This document shows positions 1 through 8,254 of a stretch of 64,000 bases of DNA, piece by piece. The stretch's first letter is position 1. Each line of letters opens with the position of its first letter. This DNA is from Cohaesibacter haloalkalitolerans. Lineage in GTDB: Bacteria > Pseudomonadota > Alphaproteobacteria > Rhizobiales > Cohaesibacteraceae. The notes under the pieces were generated by a model. The model was not told the origin of the DNA and searched no databases. It was given only the letters and a program-made list of their open reading frames with translations. The stretch spans positions 62,001-126,000 of the forward strand of contig NZ_QNUM01000004.1 in assembly GCF_003574655.1 (NCBI RefSeq). The letters run 5' to 3'. The translations under genes were made by a program, and so were the position numbers.

Positions 1-43
1 CAATTCCGCTGGCGAAAAGGCTGAAGAGGGGCAGGATACCGCC

Positions 44-697
44 TTGAAAAACAACAACAACAACCAAACACAGCTGCAAGCAGTGGCCACATCCGGCGAT
101 CAGGCAGACGATTGGGCGCTGGTCAAGCGACCATCCCGCCATGAAGCCGAAGAGGCCGTGCGCACGCTGATCAAATGGATCGGCGACGACCCGGATCGTG
201 AAGGCCTGCTCGATACGCCAAAGCGTGTCGTCAAAGCCTACGAAGAGCTTTACCGCGGCTATCGCGAAGATCCGACCGCCCCCCTCGCCCGCACCTTCGA
301 AGAGGTGAATGGCTATGAGGACATGGTGCTGCTGCGTGATGTCGAATTCTTCTCAGCCTGCGAACACCACATGGTTCCCTTCGTTGGCAAGGCCCATATT
401 GCCTACTATCCGTCCAACGGCGTGGTCGGCCTGTCAAAGCTCGCACGCGTGGTCGACACCTTTGCCCGCCGCCTGCAGACTCAGGAAAGCTTCACGGCGC
501 AGGTCATTGATACCATCGAGGCCACCCTTGCCCCTCGCGGCATTGCACTTCTGGTGGAAGCCGAACATATGTGCATGACTATGCGCGGGGTCCGCAAGCG
601 CGGCGCCAATACCGTGACCATGCGCTTTACCGGCGTATTCCAGGAAGATTTCGAGAAGCAGAACCGCTTCCTCAATCTGGTGGGTGAGAGCCGCTGA
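44..697 (+). CDS. folE: GTP cyclohydrolase I (FolE1 type)
   Basis: Catalyses conversion of GTP to 7,8-dihydroneopterin triphosphate, the first step of folate/pterin synthesis in the cytoplasm. The 217-residue product has the zinc-site motif CEHH (about residues 104-107) and the third zinc cysteine in the HMCMTMRG stretch (about 178), which places it in the zinc-dependent FolE1 class. The start shown is a TTG after a GAGGGGCAGG purine run, but the frame stays open to the window edge, so the true start could lie upstream. The N-terminus is a low-complexity Asn/Gln run unlike the conserved core, as is common for the variable FolE N-terminus. hisI follows closely, so the two may be co-transcribed. 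The family call is certain; only the start is not. Confidence 0.95.
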   Translation: MKNNNNNQTQLQAVATSGDQADDWALVKRPSRHEAEEAVRTLIKWIGDDPDREGLLDTPKRVVKAYEELYRGYREDPTAPLARTFEEVNGYEDMVLLRDVEFFSACEHHMVPFVGKAHIAYYPSNGVVGLSKLARVVDTFARRLQTQESFTAQVIDTIEATLAPRGIALLVEAEHMCMTMRGVRKRGANTVTMRFTGVFQEDFEKQNRFLNLVGESR

Positions 698-759
698 TTG
701 CGGCACCCCATTCAGCATTGCCCTCCCCGAGAACCCATTCAGCACATGAGGCCCCGGCC

Positions 760-1212
760 ATGCCCGTCATCTTTTCGGATCAACAGGGAAAAAGCCATGA
801 CGAGATCGAACTGGGGCAGGACTTCCTGCCCAAATTCGATGACAAGGGCCTCATTGCCTGCATCGTGACCGACGCCGATAGCGGCGATGTGGTGATGTTC
901 GCCTATATGAACGCCGAAAGCCTCGGCCTCACATTGCAGACCCGCGAGGCCCATTATTGGAGCCGCTCGCGCAAGGAGCTGTGGCACAAGGGGGCAACAA
1001 GCGGCAACATTCAGGATGTCATCGAACTGAGAACCGACTGCGATCAGGATGCAATCTGGATCAAGGTGCGCACCCGCGGCGCCACAGCCAACTGCCATCA
1101 GGGTTACAAATCATGCTTCTATCGCGCAGCCACACTTGAAGGCGACAAGGCCACGCTGTCCTTCAGGGAAGACAAGCCGCTGTTTGACCCCAAGGAAGTC
1201 TATAAGAAATAG
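760..1212 (+). CDS. hisI: Phosphoribosyl-AMP cyclohydrolase
   Basis: Opens the adenine ring of phosphoribosyl-AMP in the third step of histidine biosynthesis (cytoplasmic, zinc and magnesium dependent). The 150-residue product is a stand-alone HisI without a HisE domain. Visible signatures are VTDADSGDVVMFAYMN, a HYWSRSR block, the metal-binding TDCDQDA motif and the zinc cysteines in ANCHQGYKSCFYR. I chose the ATG at 760, which has GAGG eight bases upstream, over the TTG at 718, which would add an unconserved 14-residue leader. It lies 62 bases after folE on the same strand and is followed by a hairpin terminator, so folE-hisI is probably a transcription unit. Confidence 0.95.
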   Translation: MPVIFSDQQGKSHDEIELGQDFLPKFDDKGLIACIVTDADSGDVVMFAYMNAESLGLTLQTREAHYWSRSRKELWHKGATSGNIQDVIELRTDCDQDAIWIKVRTRGATANCHQGYKSCFYRAATLEGDKATLSFREDKPLFDPKEVYKK

Positions 1213-1267
1213 CCGGGCGGGACAGCCCCCTGTGCTTGCCGAACAGTCGCAAAAGCCACAAAACGAA

Positions 1268-1288
1268 ACGGGCGGCAGAACCGCCCGT
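1268..1288 (+). terminator. Hairpin between hisI and the CBS-domain gene
   Basis: Eight-base perfect stem (ACGGGCGG / CCGCCCGT) with a five-base loop, placed between two convergent genes. There is no clear T-run on either side, so its efficiency as an intrinsic terminator is uncertain. Confidence 0.5.
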
Positions 1289-1368
1289 CTGTAACGGAAC
1301 ACGCAGCAAAACCCGCCCGCTGCGTGATACGACGAAAGAGCAGATCAACACTGCCCTTGCCCGAAGTC

Positions 1369-1797
1369 CTAGCCAGCCGCGATATAGGCACGCATGTCTT
1401 CGGCCTCGCGTTCGGTTTCCTCGATACGGAACTTCACCACGTCACCAATCGACACCAGCCCGGCAATCTTCCTGCCCTTGACAACCGGCATGTGACGGAA
1501 ACGGCCCGTAGTCATGCGCGACATGACCGACACGATGGTTTCATCCTCGGTGCAGGTCATCACATCCTTGGTCATGAACTCGCTGGCAGGCCGAAGCAAA
1601 GCCGAACCGCCGTGATTGCTGAGAGCACGCACGATATCGCGCTCCGAGAGAATGCCGCACAGTTTCTCGCCCTCGGCAACAAGAATGGCACCCACGCCCT
1701 TGTCACGCAGCATCTTGACCACCTCGACCAGTGTGGTGGCGGGATCGGTCTTGAATACGTCTCGTCCCTTTTGATTGAGTATGGTGGCAATCGTCAT
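1369..1797 (-). CDS. CBS-domain pair protein
   Basis: Small cytoplasmic protein of 142 residues made almost entirely of two CBS motifs (about residues 8-65 and 75-132), the adenosyl-nucleotide binding module used as an energy or ligand sensor. The segments GVGAILVAEGEKLCGILSER and RHMPVVKGRKIAGLVSIGD are typical of the two halves. The ATG at 1797 is preferred because GAGGGAG lies at the right distance upstream; a longer reading to 1830 adds an unconserved leader. Stand-alone CBS-pair proteins of this size are common in Hyphomicrobiales, but the ligand and partner cannot be deduced. It is convergent with hisI. Confidence 0.88.
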   Translation of the reverse strand: MTIATILNQKGRDVFKTDPATTLVEVVKMLRDKGVGAILVAEGEKLCGILSERDIVRALSNHGGSALLRPASEFMTKDVMTCTEDETIVSVMSRMTTGRFRHMPVVKGRKIAGLVSIGDVVKFRIEETEREAEDMRAYIAAG

Positions 1798-2114
1798 TAA
1801 ACGGGTCTCCCTCTTGACAGGTTGGCTCAAAGCACGCTTTGCGCCTCATGTGCCGCTGGGCTCAGAGCAAGTGCGTGTCTTTGAACCTTAAAGTGTGCGA
1901 CATGTTGAACCGCCTGACAAGCGCAACAGGCCCCAAACTTAAGCATAACTACGGGGTAGCTCCGTCTTACTCTTCACGCACGCCCGCCTCTTTAAACCCG
2001 TGTGTCACGACAAAAAGACAAAGAAAAAGAGGCAGTTTCCTTGATGGACCATCCGCCTCTTTGCCAATATGTCTATGTGCCTGCCGCGGAGCACCATCGT
2101 GCCCAGTTCAGCCT
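1798..2114. other. Intergenic region, CBS gene to rhomboid gene
   Basis: 317 bases between two minus-strand genes. It must hold the promoter of the CBS-domain gene on its left side. I see no convincing gene, terminator with a T-run, or repeat; reading frames through it have no recognisable protein features. Confidence 0.5.
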
Positions 2115-2927
2115 CTACTTGATCACTTTAAGGTGATCTGGCCGCTTCTTGGGAGGATCCTCCCTTGGCGGCTTCGGTTTGCGTGGCGGCCGGGAATAGG
2201 GATCGAGATAGGGGAAAACCAGCAACCCGGCGATGAAGCCACCCAGATGCGCTTCCCAAGCGATGGATGCCCCACCGCCAAAAATCGAAAAGACACCGAA
2301 CACCAGGTTCAACACCAGCCAGATACCGATAAAGCCCATGGCCTGAGAATTGCGCCGCAGTGCAGAGAGGCTCTGGCAGGGATAACGGTTGAGCCCCTGC
2401 AAGCCGGAAAAGCCCATTCCGCTGCTGAAGGCAAAGCGCGCCGAGGCGGCCATGGCACCGGATAGAACCGCCGATACGCCGACCAAAGGGGACTGGCTGC
2501 CAAAATGGATGAGCAGATGCACCAGAGCCCCCGCCGCAGCCGTGATGATAAAGAACAAGGCGAAGTTGAACGTGCCAATGCGCCGGACAATCACCGTCGC
2601 AAAGATCATCATCCAGACGACATTCATCAGCACATGCACCCACCCCCCATGCAGGAAGGCATAGGTGACAAATGTCCAGATGTCGCCCAGCACGCCGCCG
2701 GGGAAGGAAAAGACCTGAGCGACTGCACCATAACGGGCTGGCAGGAAGGCAAAGGTCAGCAGCAGGGTTTCCCTTTGATCAAGCGAAAGGAAATAGGATT
2801 GCGCGGCCTGAATGGCAATCATGATGCCCGCCAGAACCAGAACCGGGGTCGGCAAATTGAACATCGGCTCTCTTGGAGGCTTCATGCCCGGGGGCATGTG
2901 CCATGAACCACGCGGTTGCAAAGCCAT
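2115..2927 (-). CDS. Rhomboid-family intramembrane serine protease
   Basis: Predicted inner-membrane protease of 270 residues that would cleave transmembrane substrates within the bilayer. About six hydrophobic segments are visible after a cytoplasmic Pro-rich N-terminus. The putative nucleophile lies in VGVSAVLSGAMAA (G-x-S with Ala after the Ser instead of the more usual Gly), and the catalytic His in EAHLGGFIAGLLVFP near the C-terminus. The conserved HGGWVHVLMNVVWM block of loop 1/TM2 supports the family. The C-terminal tail is basic and Pro-rich. The start at 2927 has AAGGA upstream. Substrate unknown; the gene is monocistronic by spacing. Confidence 0.88.
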   Translation of the reverse strand: MALQPRGSWHMPPGMKPPREPMFNLPTPVLVLAGIMIAIQAAQSYFLSLDQRETLLLTFAFLPARYGAVAQVFSFPGGVLGDIWTFVTYAFLHGGWVHVLMNVVWMMIFATVIVRRIGTFNFALFFIITAAAGALVHLLIHFGSQSPLVGVSAVLSGAMAASARFAFSSGMGFSGLQGLNRYPCQSLSALRRNSQAMGFIGIWLVLNLVFGVFSIFGGGASIAWEAHLGGFIAGLLVFPYLDPYSRPPRKPKPPREDPPKKRPDHLKVIK

Positions 2928-3430
2928 GGGGGATCCTTCTCTGTTCTTTGATCTTCAGTCCCTAGAAATAAGGCATAGGGCTATCCTGACAAGCCATAAG
3001 GCGGCAATAAGGCAATCTGCTGGCATATATTAAAACAAAGAACGTTAACAGCAGCGCAAAAATGGCAACGCGACAAGCAAAAGGGCAAAAGGCAAAAAAA
3101 AGCCATCCGAGGATCTGTTGATCATCAGGATGGCCGGCGTTCCCGAACTCGGGAAGTCTTTGAAGAGCCGCGGCACCAGACTAAAGGAGTCCGATCTGGC
3201 GCCAGTGGATCTGTTAAGACCTTTTTTACACTATTCCGCGTTTGCCCACAACGACAACCCGTCGTTAACCTTAACAACACCGTTGGAAAGACCCGCCCCA
3301 GATTTGCCCCTTTCAACCTTAACGTTTGGCACGCCCCCTGCTTCGTATCAGTCGTGAGATACAAAAGACCCCCGTTCTGCCCCATGATGAAACAGATTGG
3401 ATGCAGAACTGCCCCAGATAGAGACTCGAC
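2928..3430. other. Intergenic region with operator-like palindrome and sigma-54-like promoter
   Basis: 503 bases between the divergent rhomboid and PAS genes. It contains a 16-base palindrome at 3140-3155 and a good sigma-54-type promoter at 3326-3341, listed separately. I see no gene in it; the long antisense frame that enters from the right has no protein-family signal. Confidence 0.6.
3326..3341 (+). promoter_or_regulatory. Sigma-54 (RpoN)-type promoter
   Basis: TTGGCACGCCCCCTGC matches the -24/-12 consensus TGGCACG-N4-TTGC with one change (CTGC for TTGC); the GG and GC dinucleotides are exactly ten bases apart. It points toward the PAS-domain gene 90 bases downstream. A sigma-54 promoter needs an AAA+ activator; none is encoded nearby. 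Confidence 0.55.
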
Positions 3431-4090
3431 ATGAAACATCAGGTAACGCGCGAACTGTTTTCCTATTGGGATGGACTGAGAGGCGGACGAACTGCCCCTG
3501 AGCGCAGTGATATTGACCCGGCTGAAATTCACCAGATCCTTGGCGACACCTTCATACTGGAATATGATAACGAAAACAGCCTGACCTTCCGTCTGGCAGG
3601 CACCCGCCTGTGTGGCTCCTTCTGCCGCGAACTCAAGGGCCGCAATTTCTACGATCTGTGGAGCACGGAAGATCTTTCGAGCATGAAACTGTTGTTGACT
3701 GCCGTTGTCGAAGACGAGGCCGCAGCCGTCATAGGATTCAAGGGCAAGACCGAACGCAATCAGGAACTGGAGTTTGAAGCGATCCTGCTGCCATTGCGCC
3801 ACTATGGCCAGCCTAAGAGCCGGTTGCTTGGCGCCGCCAGCCCCGTCGACATGCCATACTGGATCGGCATCTGGCCGGTACGGGAGCTTTCCATTTCCTC
3901 CATGCGCCTGATCTGGCCTGACGAAAGGCCCGCCTTCATGCGCACCCAGGAGCAGGCCCCAAAGGCCCAGCACAACTTTGGCCTCACCCCAACCACCTCG
4001 ATCCTGTCCCCTGTCGTCAGCCATGCCCACATCCGACCGGAGCGCCGGATCGGCCATCTGACGGTCATTGAAGGTGGCCGTAGCGATTGA
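3431..4090 (+). CDS. PAS-domain protein (PAS_5-type)
   Basis: Cytoplasmic protein of 219 residues. The first 150 residues fit the alphaproteobacterial PAS_5 family: SYWDGLRGGRTAPERSDIDP, then IHQILGDTFILEYD, RLAGTRLCGSFCRELKGRNF and a later PVRELSISSMRLIW block. The C-terminal 60 residues look disordered and carry no output domain such as a kinase, GGDEF or HTH, so it probably acts as a single-domain sensor or adaptor. It starts with an ATG preceded by a weak purine run and lies downstream of the sigma-54-type promoter at 3326. The ligand is unknown. Confidence 0.8.
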   Translation: MKHQVTRELFSYWDGLRGGRTAPERSDIDPAEIHQILGDTFILEYDNENSLTFRLAGTRLCGSFCRELKGRNFYDLWSTEDLSSMKLLLTAVVEDEAAAVIGFKGKTERNQELEFEAILLPLRHYGQPKSRLLGAASPVDMPYWIGIWPVRELSISSMRLIWPDERPAFMRTQEQAPKAQHNFGLTPTTSILSPVVSHAHIRPERRIGHLTVIEGGRSD

Positions 4091-4250
4091 TTGGCATTGC
4101 ATCCACAGCACAACCCTAGGGTATGGCGATTTATTTACGATAGCTTTGAATGAAGCGTGCTGACACAAGGCTTTGTTAACCATGCGGGGAATAGGATGGC
4201 GTAACGTTCGTCCATCGTGTCCAACCCTGGCCGGGAAGCAGTCTGTCCTT

Positions 4251-4859
4251 ATGTCGGCAATAGCGAGAAAATCTGTTCTACCGCGCATTACCGAGCGCCG
4301 TCGTCATCAACGCGTCAAGGTGAACCTGCTGGGTCGCTTCATGCTTGAGAACAAGACGGAGTATCCGTGCCAGGTCATCAACATGTCGCCGGGCGGCATG
4401 GCCATGATCACGCCGATCCGGGGTGAAATCGGTGAACGGGTGATTGCCTATATCGACCACATCGGCCGCATTGAAGGCAAGATCGTTCGCAAGATCGAAG
4501 GCGGCTTCGCCGTCACCATCGATGCGACCCTGCGCAAGCGGGACAAATTGGCCTCTCAGCTCACATGGCTTGCCAACCGTCATCTTCTAGACCTGCCGGA
4601 AGATCGCCGCCACGAACGTCGCCAGCCGAAGCATCCGATCACCAAGCTGATCCTTGCTGATGGCTCGGAACATATCTGCCGCGTGCTCGACCTTTCCCTT
4701 TCCGGTGCCGCCATCAAGACCACCGCCCGCCCGGCTGTTGGCAAGGAAGTCAACATCGGCAAGATCCGTGCCCGCGTGGTTCGTCATCTGGAAGATGGTC
4801 TGGCTGTCGAATTCTCAGCCGTTCAAGACAGCACCGCGATCGACAAGAACCTGCGATAG
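4251..4859 (+). CDS. Tandem PilZ-domain protein, probable c-di-GMP receptor
   Basis: About 202 residues forming two PilZ domains. The first carries the Arg motif in ERRRHQRVKVNLLGRF and the N-x-S-x-x-G motif in INMSPGGMAM; the second repeats this as DRRHERRQPKHP and LDLSLSGAAIK. Both therefore retain the RxxxR and (D/N)xSxxG ligand contacts for cyclic di-GMP. No membrane segment or catalytic domain is present. The start is uncertain: ATG 4251 fits the domain boundary, but the frame is open to a TTG at 4173 and an ATG at 4182. It sits between the PAS gene and the LapG-like protease gene, which is compatible with a role in attachment or motility. Confidence 0.85.
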   Translation: MSAIARKSVLPRITERRRHQRVKVNLLGRFMLENKTEYPCQVINMSPGGMAMITPIRGEIGERVIAYIDHIGRIEGKIVRKIEGGFAVTIDATLRKRDKLASQLTWLANRHLLDLPEDRRHERRQPKHPITKLILADGSEHICRVLDLSLSGAAIKTTARPAVGKEVNIGKIRARVVRHLEDGLAVEFSAVQDSTAIDKNLR

Positions 4860-5425
4860 ACCGGCTCCCCTTCTCCTGTTGTTGTTAAGAGACCGGACCT
4901 CCTCTTGAGGTTCGGCTGAAGGAATTTGCCTGCCCCGAAGGCGTTCCCGCAGCAGTATTGGCAAAGTTATTCGCCGAAATAATGCATCAAAAAGCAGTTT
5001 TTTCAATTTTTTTGCCGTTCGGAAGAAGCAACAAAAATACTCTCATTAAAATACAAAGTGAATTCTTGCCACCATAAAGTGCAGAAACAGTTTCTGCTGC
5101 ACCCGGTGAAAGCAGTCCATCCGCGCTCTTTTTGCTGATGGGCACAATCCTCTTCCCCGCCCTTGCATAAAACTCAAGCCATTGATATTGATGCGCTTTT
5201 TATAATTACAATTTTAATCGAAATTGACTCTGACTTTCCGCAAATTAACATCAAATTAAAACTCAATTTCATTCAAATGCCATTAAAATAAAAATACAAT
5301 TCAATTTAAATATAAGTAGAGTTTTACGACAGTTTCGATAGTTTTTTACTCAAATTTCGCCACGAATATTCGATAAATCTCAAATGAATACTTCTAATAA
5401 TCTCCCATAACGACGGGAGATAAAA
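4860..5425. other. AT-rich intergenic leader upstream of LapG-like gene
   Basis: 566 bases without a gene. The first 60 bases hold an imperfect hairpin (4892-4914) that may terminate the PilZ gene. From about 4975 to 5410 the composition becomes very AT-rich with many A/T runs, quite unlike the surrounding GC-rich DNA. It must contain the promoter of the protease gene starting at 5426. No open frame of interest is present. Confidence 0.7.
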
Positions 5426-6007
5426 ATGAAGAAACGCATTTGGGGATTTGCTTTTTTCAGCCTTGCCTGCCTTGCCATGCCTTGGGAAGCGGCGGCTGCC
5501 AGTTACTCACCATTCATGACCATTATGGGCCTGACGTCGGCTCCAATCGGACATGTCAATTTCTGCCGGAACAATCCGTCAGAATGCAATCTTTCATTCA
5601 ATTCGGATCAGGCCGTGAAGCTGTCCAAGGCGAGCTGGACCAAGCTGATCGAGATCAATACCTATGTGAATGACTCTGTCCGCCCGGTGACGGATGAGGA
5701 ACAATACAAAACAGAAGAACTGTGGACCTATCCGGGGGCAGCTGGCGACTGCGAAGATTTCGCACTGCTCAAACGGCGCATGCTCATCAAGGCCGGTTGG
5801 CCTACCACTGCACTTCTCATCACGGTCGTCAAGGAAAGGAACGGCAATGGCCATGCAGTTCTGACCGTGCGCACGGATAGGGGCGATCTCATCCTGGACA
5901 ATCAGGATCCGCGGATCCTGCCATGGGATAAAACCCCCTATCACTACATCAAGCGTCAGGCTGCGCTTCATCCTTCACAATGGACTGCCATTGCTGACAC
6001 TCGCTAA
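5426..6007 (+). CDS. Bacterial transglutaminase-like cysteine protease (BTLCP, LapG-like)
   Basis: Secreted, probably periplasmic, cysteine protease of 193 residues. A signal peptide of about 25 residues (MKKRIWGFAFFSLACLAMPW... ending AAAA) precedes the mature domain. The catalytic Cys lies in GDCEDFALLKRR (about residue 109), the His in GNGHAVLTVRT (about 143) and the Asp in LILDNQDPRI (about 157). The W-x-x-P block before the Cys matches the LapG signature. In characterised systems LapG clips a giant surface adhesin under control of the c-di-GMP receptor LapD. Neither is encoded here, but a double-PilZ gene is immediately upstream. A good SD (GGGAG) precedes the ATG, and a strong terminator follows. 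Confidence 0.88.
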   Translation: MKKRIWGFAFFSLACLAMPWEAAAASYSPFMTIMGLTSAPIGHVNFCRNNPSECNLSFNSDQAVKLSKASWTKLIEINTYVNDSVRPVTDEEQYKTEELWTYPGAAGDCEDFALLKRRMLIKAGWPTTALLITVVKERNGNGHAVLTVRTDRGDLILDNQDPRILPWDKTPYHYIKRQAALHPSQWTAIADTR

Positions 6008-6097
6008 TGAGGGAGGGCCCTCGACGGCTCTTTCTTGCTCACACTTTGCTTTGCAATCCTGATCGCGTCCCCACATCCCGTCCATTGCGATCAGGGT

Positions 6098-6130
6098 GGG
6101 CCAGTCGTCCCCGCGGCTGGCCCTTTTTTT
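6098..6130 (+). terminator. Intrinsic terminator after LapG-like gene
   Basis: Stem GGGCCAG / CTGGCCC with a partially paired loop, followed directly by seven T residues. A textbook intrinsic terminator for the plus-strand gene ending at 6007. Confidence 0.8.
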
Positions 6131-6152
6131 CGTCCATTGCGAAAAGGCGGGA

Positions 6153-6689
6153 TCAGAGCGGCTTCAGCTCTGTAGCAAAGCGTTTCCAGTTGAGGACATA
6201 ATTGGCCGCCGACTGGCGCAACTTGTTGATCGCCTCTTCATCGAGCGTCCGCACGACCTTGCCGGGCATCCCCATGACCAGCGAATTGTCTGGAATGACC
6301 TTACCCTCTGGGATGAGCGCCTTGGCGCCGATGAGGCAATTGCGGCCGATTTTGGCATGATTCAGCACCACCGCTCCCATTCCAATCAGCGAATTATCGC
6401 CGATGGTGCAGCCATGCAGGATCACGTTGTGGCCAATGGTGCAGTCGGTGCCAATGGTCAGAGGCGCGCCCATATCCGTGTGCAGGGTGCTGCCCTCCTG
6501 AATATTGCTCCGGTCGCCAATCGTCAGCGGTTCATTGTCACCCCTGAGGACTGCGCCGAACCATACGCTGGCGTCCTGACCGAGAATAATCTTGCCGATG
6601 AGGCTGGCGTTTGGTGCCACCCAATAGGAACCGTCCTCCGGCACGCTTGGTTTGAACTCTCCGAGTTGATAAAGGGTCACGGCTTCCAC
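6153..6689 (-). CDS. Gamma-carbonic-anhydrase-family / PaaY-like left-handed beta-helix protein
   Basis: Cytoplasmic protein of 178 residues built from hexapeptide repeats (for example APNASLIGKIILGQDASVWF, TIGHNVILHGCTIGDNSLIG). The conserved RGDNEPLTIGDRSNIQEGSTLH block carries the Arg/Asp/Gln/His residues of the gamma-class carbonic anhydrase fold, and later His residues (GHNVILHG) complete a metal site. Many members bind zinc or iron but have no proven anhydrase activity, so the physiological reaction is open. The start is a GTG at 6689 with GAAAG upstream. It lies 57 bases downstream of the small membrane-protein gene on the same strand and may be co-transcribed with it. Confidence 0.88.
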   Translation of the reverse strand: MEAVTLYQLGEFKPSVPEDGSYWVAPNASLIGKIILGQDASVWFGAVLRGDNEPLTIGDRSNIQEGSTLHTDMGAPLTIGTDCTIGHNVILHGCTIGDNSLIGMGAVVLNHAKIGRNCLIGAKALIPEGKVIPDNSLVMGMPGKVVRTLDEEAINKLRQSAANYVLNWKRFATELKPL

Positions 6690-6746
6690 CTTTCAGAACT
6701 GTCTGGATATCGTTGCGTCAACTGATAGCCAGTGTCGACAGCGAGA

Positions 6747-7085
6747 TCAACTCATTGCGTTGGCAGCAACCGAAAGAACGTTGAGCAGCAGCACCCCGGA
6801 ACAGGCGCTCCAGACACTGGCAATTGCAGAAGAACCGAAAAGCCAGCCAATGGGCCGATGCTCAAGCCGCCGCCCGCGCAAGGCATTGCGCATGATAATG
6901 AAGGGGCCAGCAAAGGTGCAGATGACCACCGAGAAGAATACCCCGGGCCAGCTGTTGATCGTTACGCGGAACCCGGCTGGCCGTTGCGCCGTGATCTGAT
7001 AAAGACTGGCCAAAATGCCAGCGCAGACAAAGCCCACCGAGGTGACATAAACAAGAGCAAACAATTCAGGTCCCACGACTTCCAT
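6747..7085 (-). CDS. Small membrane protein of unknown function
   Basis: I read 112 residues from the ATG at 7085; the frame stays open to 7208, but the extra 41 residues are not protein-like. Three hydrophobic segments are visible: PELFALVYVTSVGFVCAGIL, a segment around PGVFFSVVICTFAGPFIIM, and a C-terminal SSAIASVWSACSGVLLLNVL. Between the second and third lies a basic RNALRGRRLEHRP loop. The pattern resembles a small inner-membrane protein family widespread in Hyphomicrobiales (I believe DUF6949, unverified). It precedes the gamma-carbonic-anhydrase-like gene. No function can be assigned. Confidence 0.65.
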   Translation of the reverse strand: MEVVGPELFALVYVTSVGFVCAGILASLYQITAQRPAGFRVTINSWPGVFFSVVICTFAGPFIIMRNALRGRRLEHRPIGWLFGSSAIASVWSACSGVLLLNVLSVAANAMS

Positions 7086-7429
7086 CCTTTTCTGGTTTTG
7101 CCAGATGCCACTTGTGTCAGGTTCCAGAGTGACCGCAGTCCGCAGTGCCCTTATCAAAATGGGGCAATTCCAAGCGAAACAGCAAACCCGACGGCCACAA
7201 TGTCTCATTGTGACACAAGGGCCGATCTCTCCTTAATAAAGGAGCAAGACTCGTGCCGACCGAGATGACGCCCTTTCTGTCTGTTCCTATTTCGTCATAA
7301 GCAAATGCAAGCGGTTGTGTGCGTAGTTCCGTTTGGACGATTGAAGCCTTGCGGAGGATTGCCTAGAGTCGGGGCGAATCCCGGCGCACTTTTCCTGCCA
7401 TCCCCGCCAAAGACTAAGATGAGAATTCG
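7086..7429. other. Divergent intergenic region
   Basis: 344 bases between the small membrane-protein gene (minus) and the membrane-anchored hypothetical gene (plus). It should hold both promoters. I recognise no specific operator, hairpin with a T-run, or small gene. Confidence 0.4.
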
Positions 7430-8134
7430 ATGCAGCATCAGACACCGGAAGAGCAGGGTTCGACACAGAGATGGATCTTCTTCATCCTGATTGCCGGCCT
7501 GATCGCCATCACATTTCTCTATGTGCTCAGTCGTGTCTTTGAATATTCAGGCCCGAGCCTGATCAACAGTCCCTACAGCTTCGAGACGTCACCCCGCCAG
7601 ATCACCATTGGCGACCGACGCCTGTCGGTGCCGGAGAATGTCATAAGAAGCGCAGAACAGCGCACAGCCAAAACCCTCAAGCAGCTTGATCTGGTCTTCC
7701 TGTGGCCATCCATGGAAGGCTTCAGCCGCGAGAAACAGGTCGCCTTCAGTGACGCGACCGAAGCCTCCAGCCTGCTCTTTGTCTCGCTCAGCCAACCCAG
7801 GGAGCTGTTGCAGAGCTCTGAACGGCTGTTCAGCGTCTACAGCCAGTTTTTCACCGGCACGCCGATCAAGGGACCGGCAGCACTCATCGGCTTCGAAATG
7901 GACAAGGCATCCGGATTTGGCGGCGAGATCATCTATTTCAAACCGGAAGCGAACGAACCCTTCGTCGCCCGCTGCATTGCATCAAACGACAAGGAACCGG
8001 CCTTTTGCATGCGGGAGATCACCCTTGGCGGCAATCTTCAGGTGAGCTACCGGTTCCGCCCTCATCTGCTCAAAGACTGGAAAAGACTCGATGCTACGCT
8101 GCTCGGGCGGTTGAGCAAGTTCCTTGTGCCTTAA
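7430..8134 (+). CDS. Membrane-anchored conserved hypothetical protein
   Basis: 234 residues with one N-terminal transmembrane segment (about residues 16-36, WIFFILIAGLIAITFLYVL) preceded by a short cytoplasmic tail, so the remaining roughly 195 residues should face the periplasm. The soluble part begins RQITIGDRRLSVPENVIRSA and has alternating strands and helices but no motif I recognise; two Cys residues near ARCIASNDKEPAFCMREI could form a disulfide. ATG at 7430 has an upstream AAGATGAGA purine run. It ends in a bidirectional terminator shared with the DUF3126 gene. Function unknown. Confidence 0.75.
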   Translation: MQHQTPEEQGSTQRWIFFILIAGLIAITFLYVLSRVFEYSGPSLINSPYSFETSPRQITIGDRRLSVPENVIRSAEQRTAKTLKQLDLVFLWPSMEGFSREKQVAFSDATEASSLLFVSLSQPRELLQSSERLFSVYSQFFTGTPIKGPAALIGFEMDKASGFGGEIIYFKPEANEPFVARCIASNDKEPAFCMREITLGGNLQVSYRFRPHLLKDWKRLDATLLGRLSKFLVP

Positions 8135-8158
8135 TGCGGGCCTGCCCGGAGCAACAAA

Positions 8159-8192
8159 AAGGCTGTCGCCCCGGCAGGGGATCGACAGCCTT
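8159..8192. terminator. Bidirectional terminator
   Basis: Ten-base perfect stem (AAGGCTGTCG / CGACAGCCTT) with A residues on the left and T residues on the right, between convergent genes ending at 8134 and 8255. Confidence 0.7.
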
Positions 8193-8254
8193 GAATTTCG
8201 GATCGGCTCTGCGGCTTGATCATCAACACGGCAACAGGACGTTACCGTGTGACA

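Noticed and set aside
1839-2465. 208-residue plus-strand frame across the CBS-rhomboid intergenic region
   Set aside because: Half intergenic and half antisense to the rhomboid gene, with no SD or domain.
3125-4288. 387-residue minus-strand reading frame opposite the PAS gene
   Set aside because: Antisense to a gene with clear family motifs; its translation has no recognisable domain and the composition is that of a complement of coding DNA.
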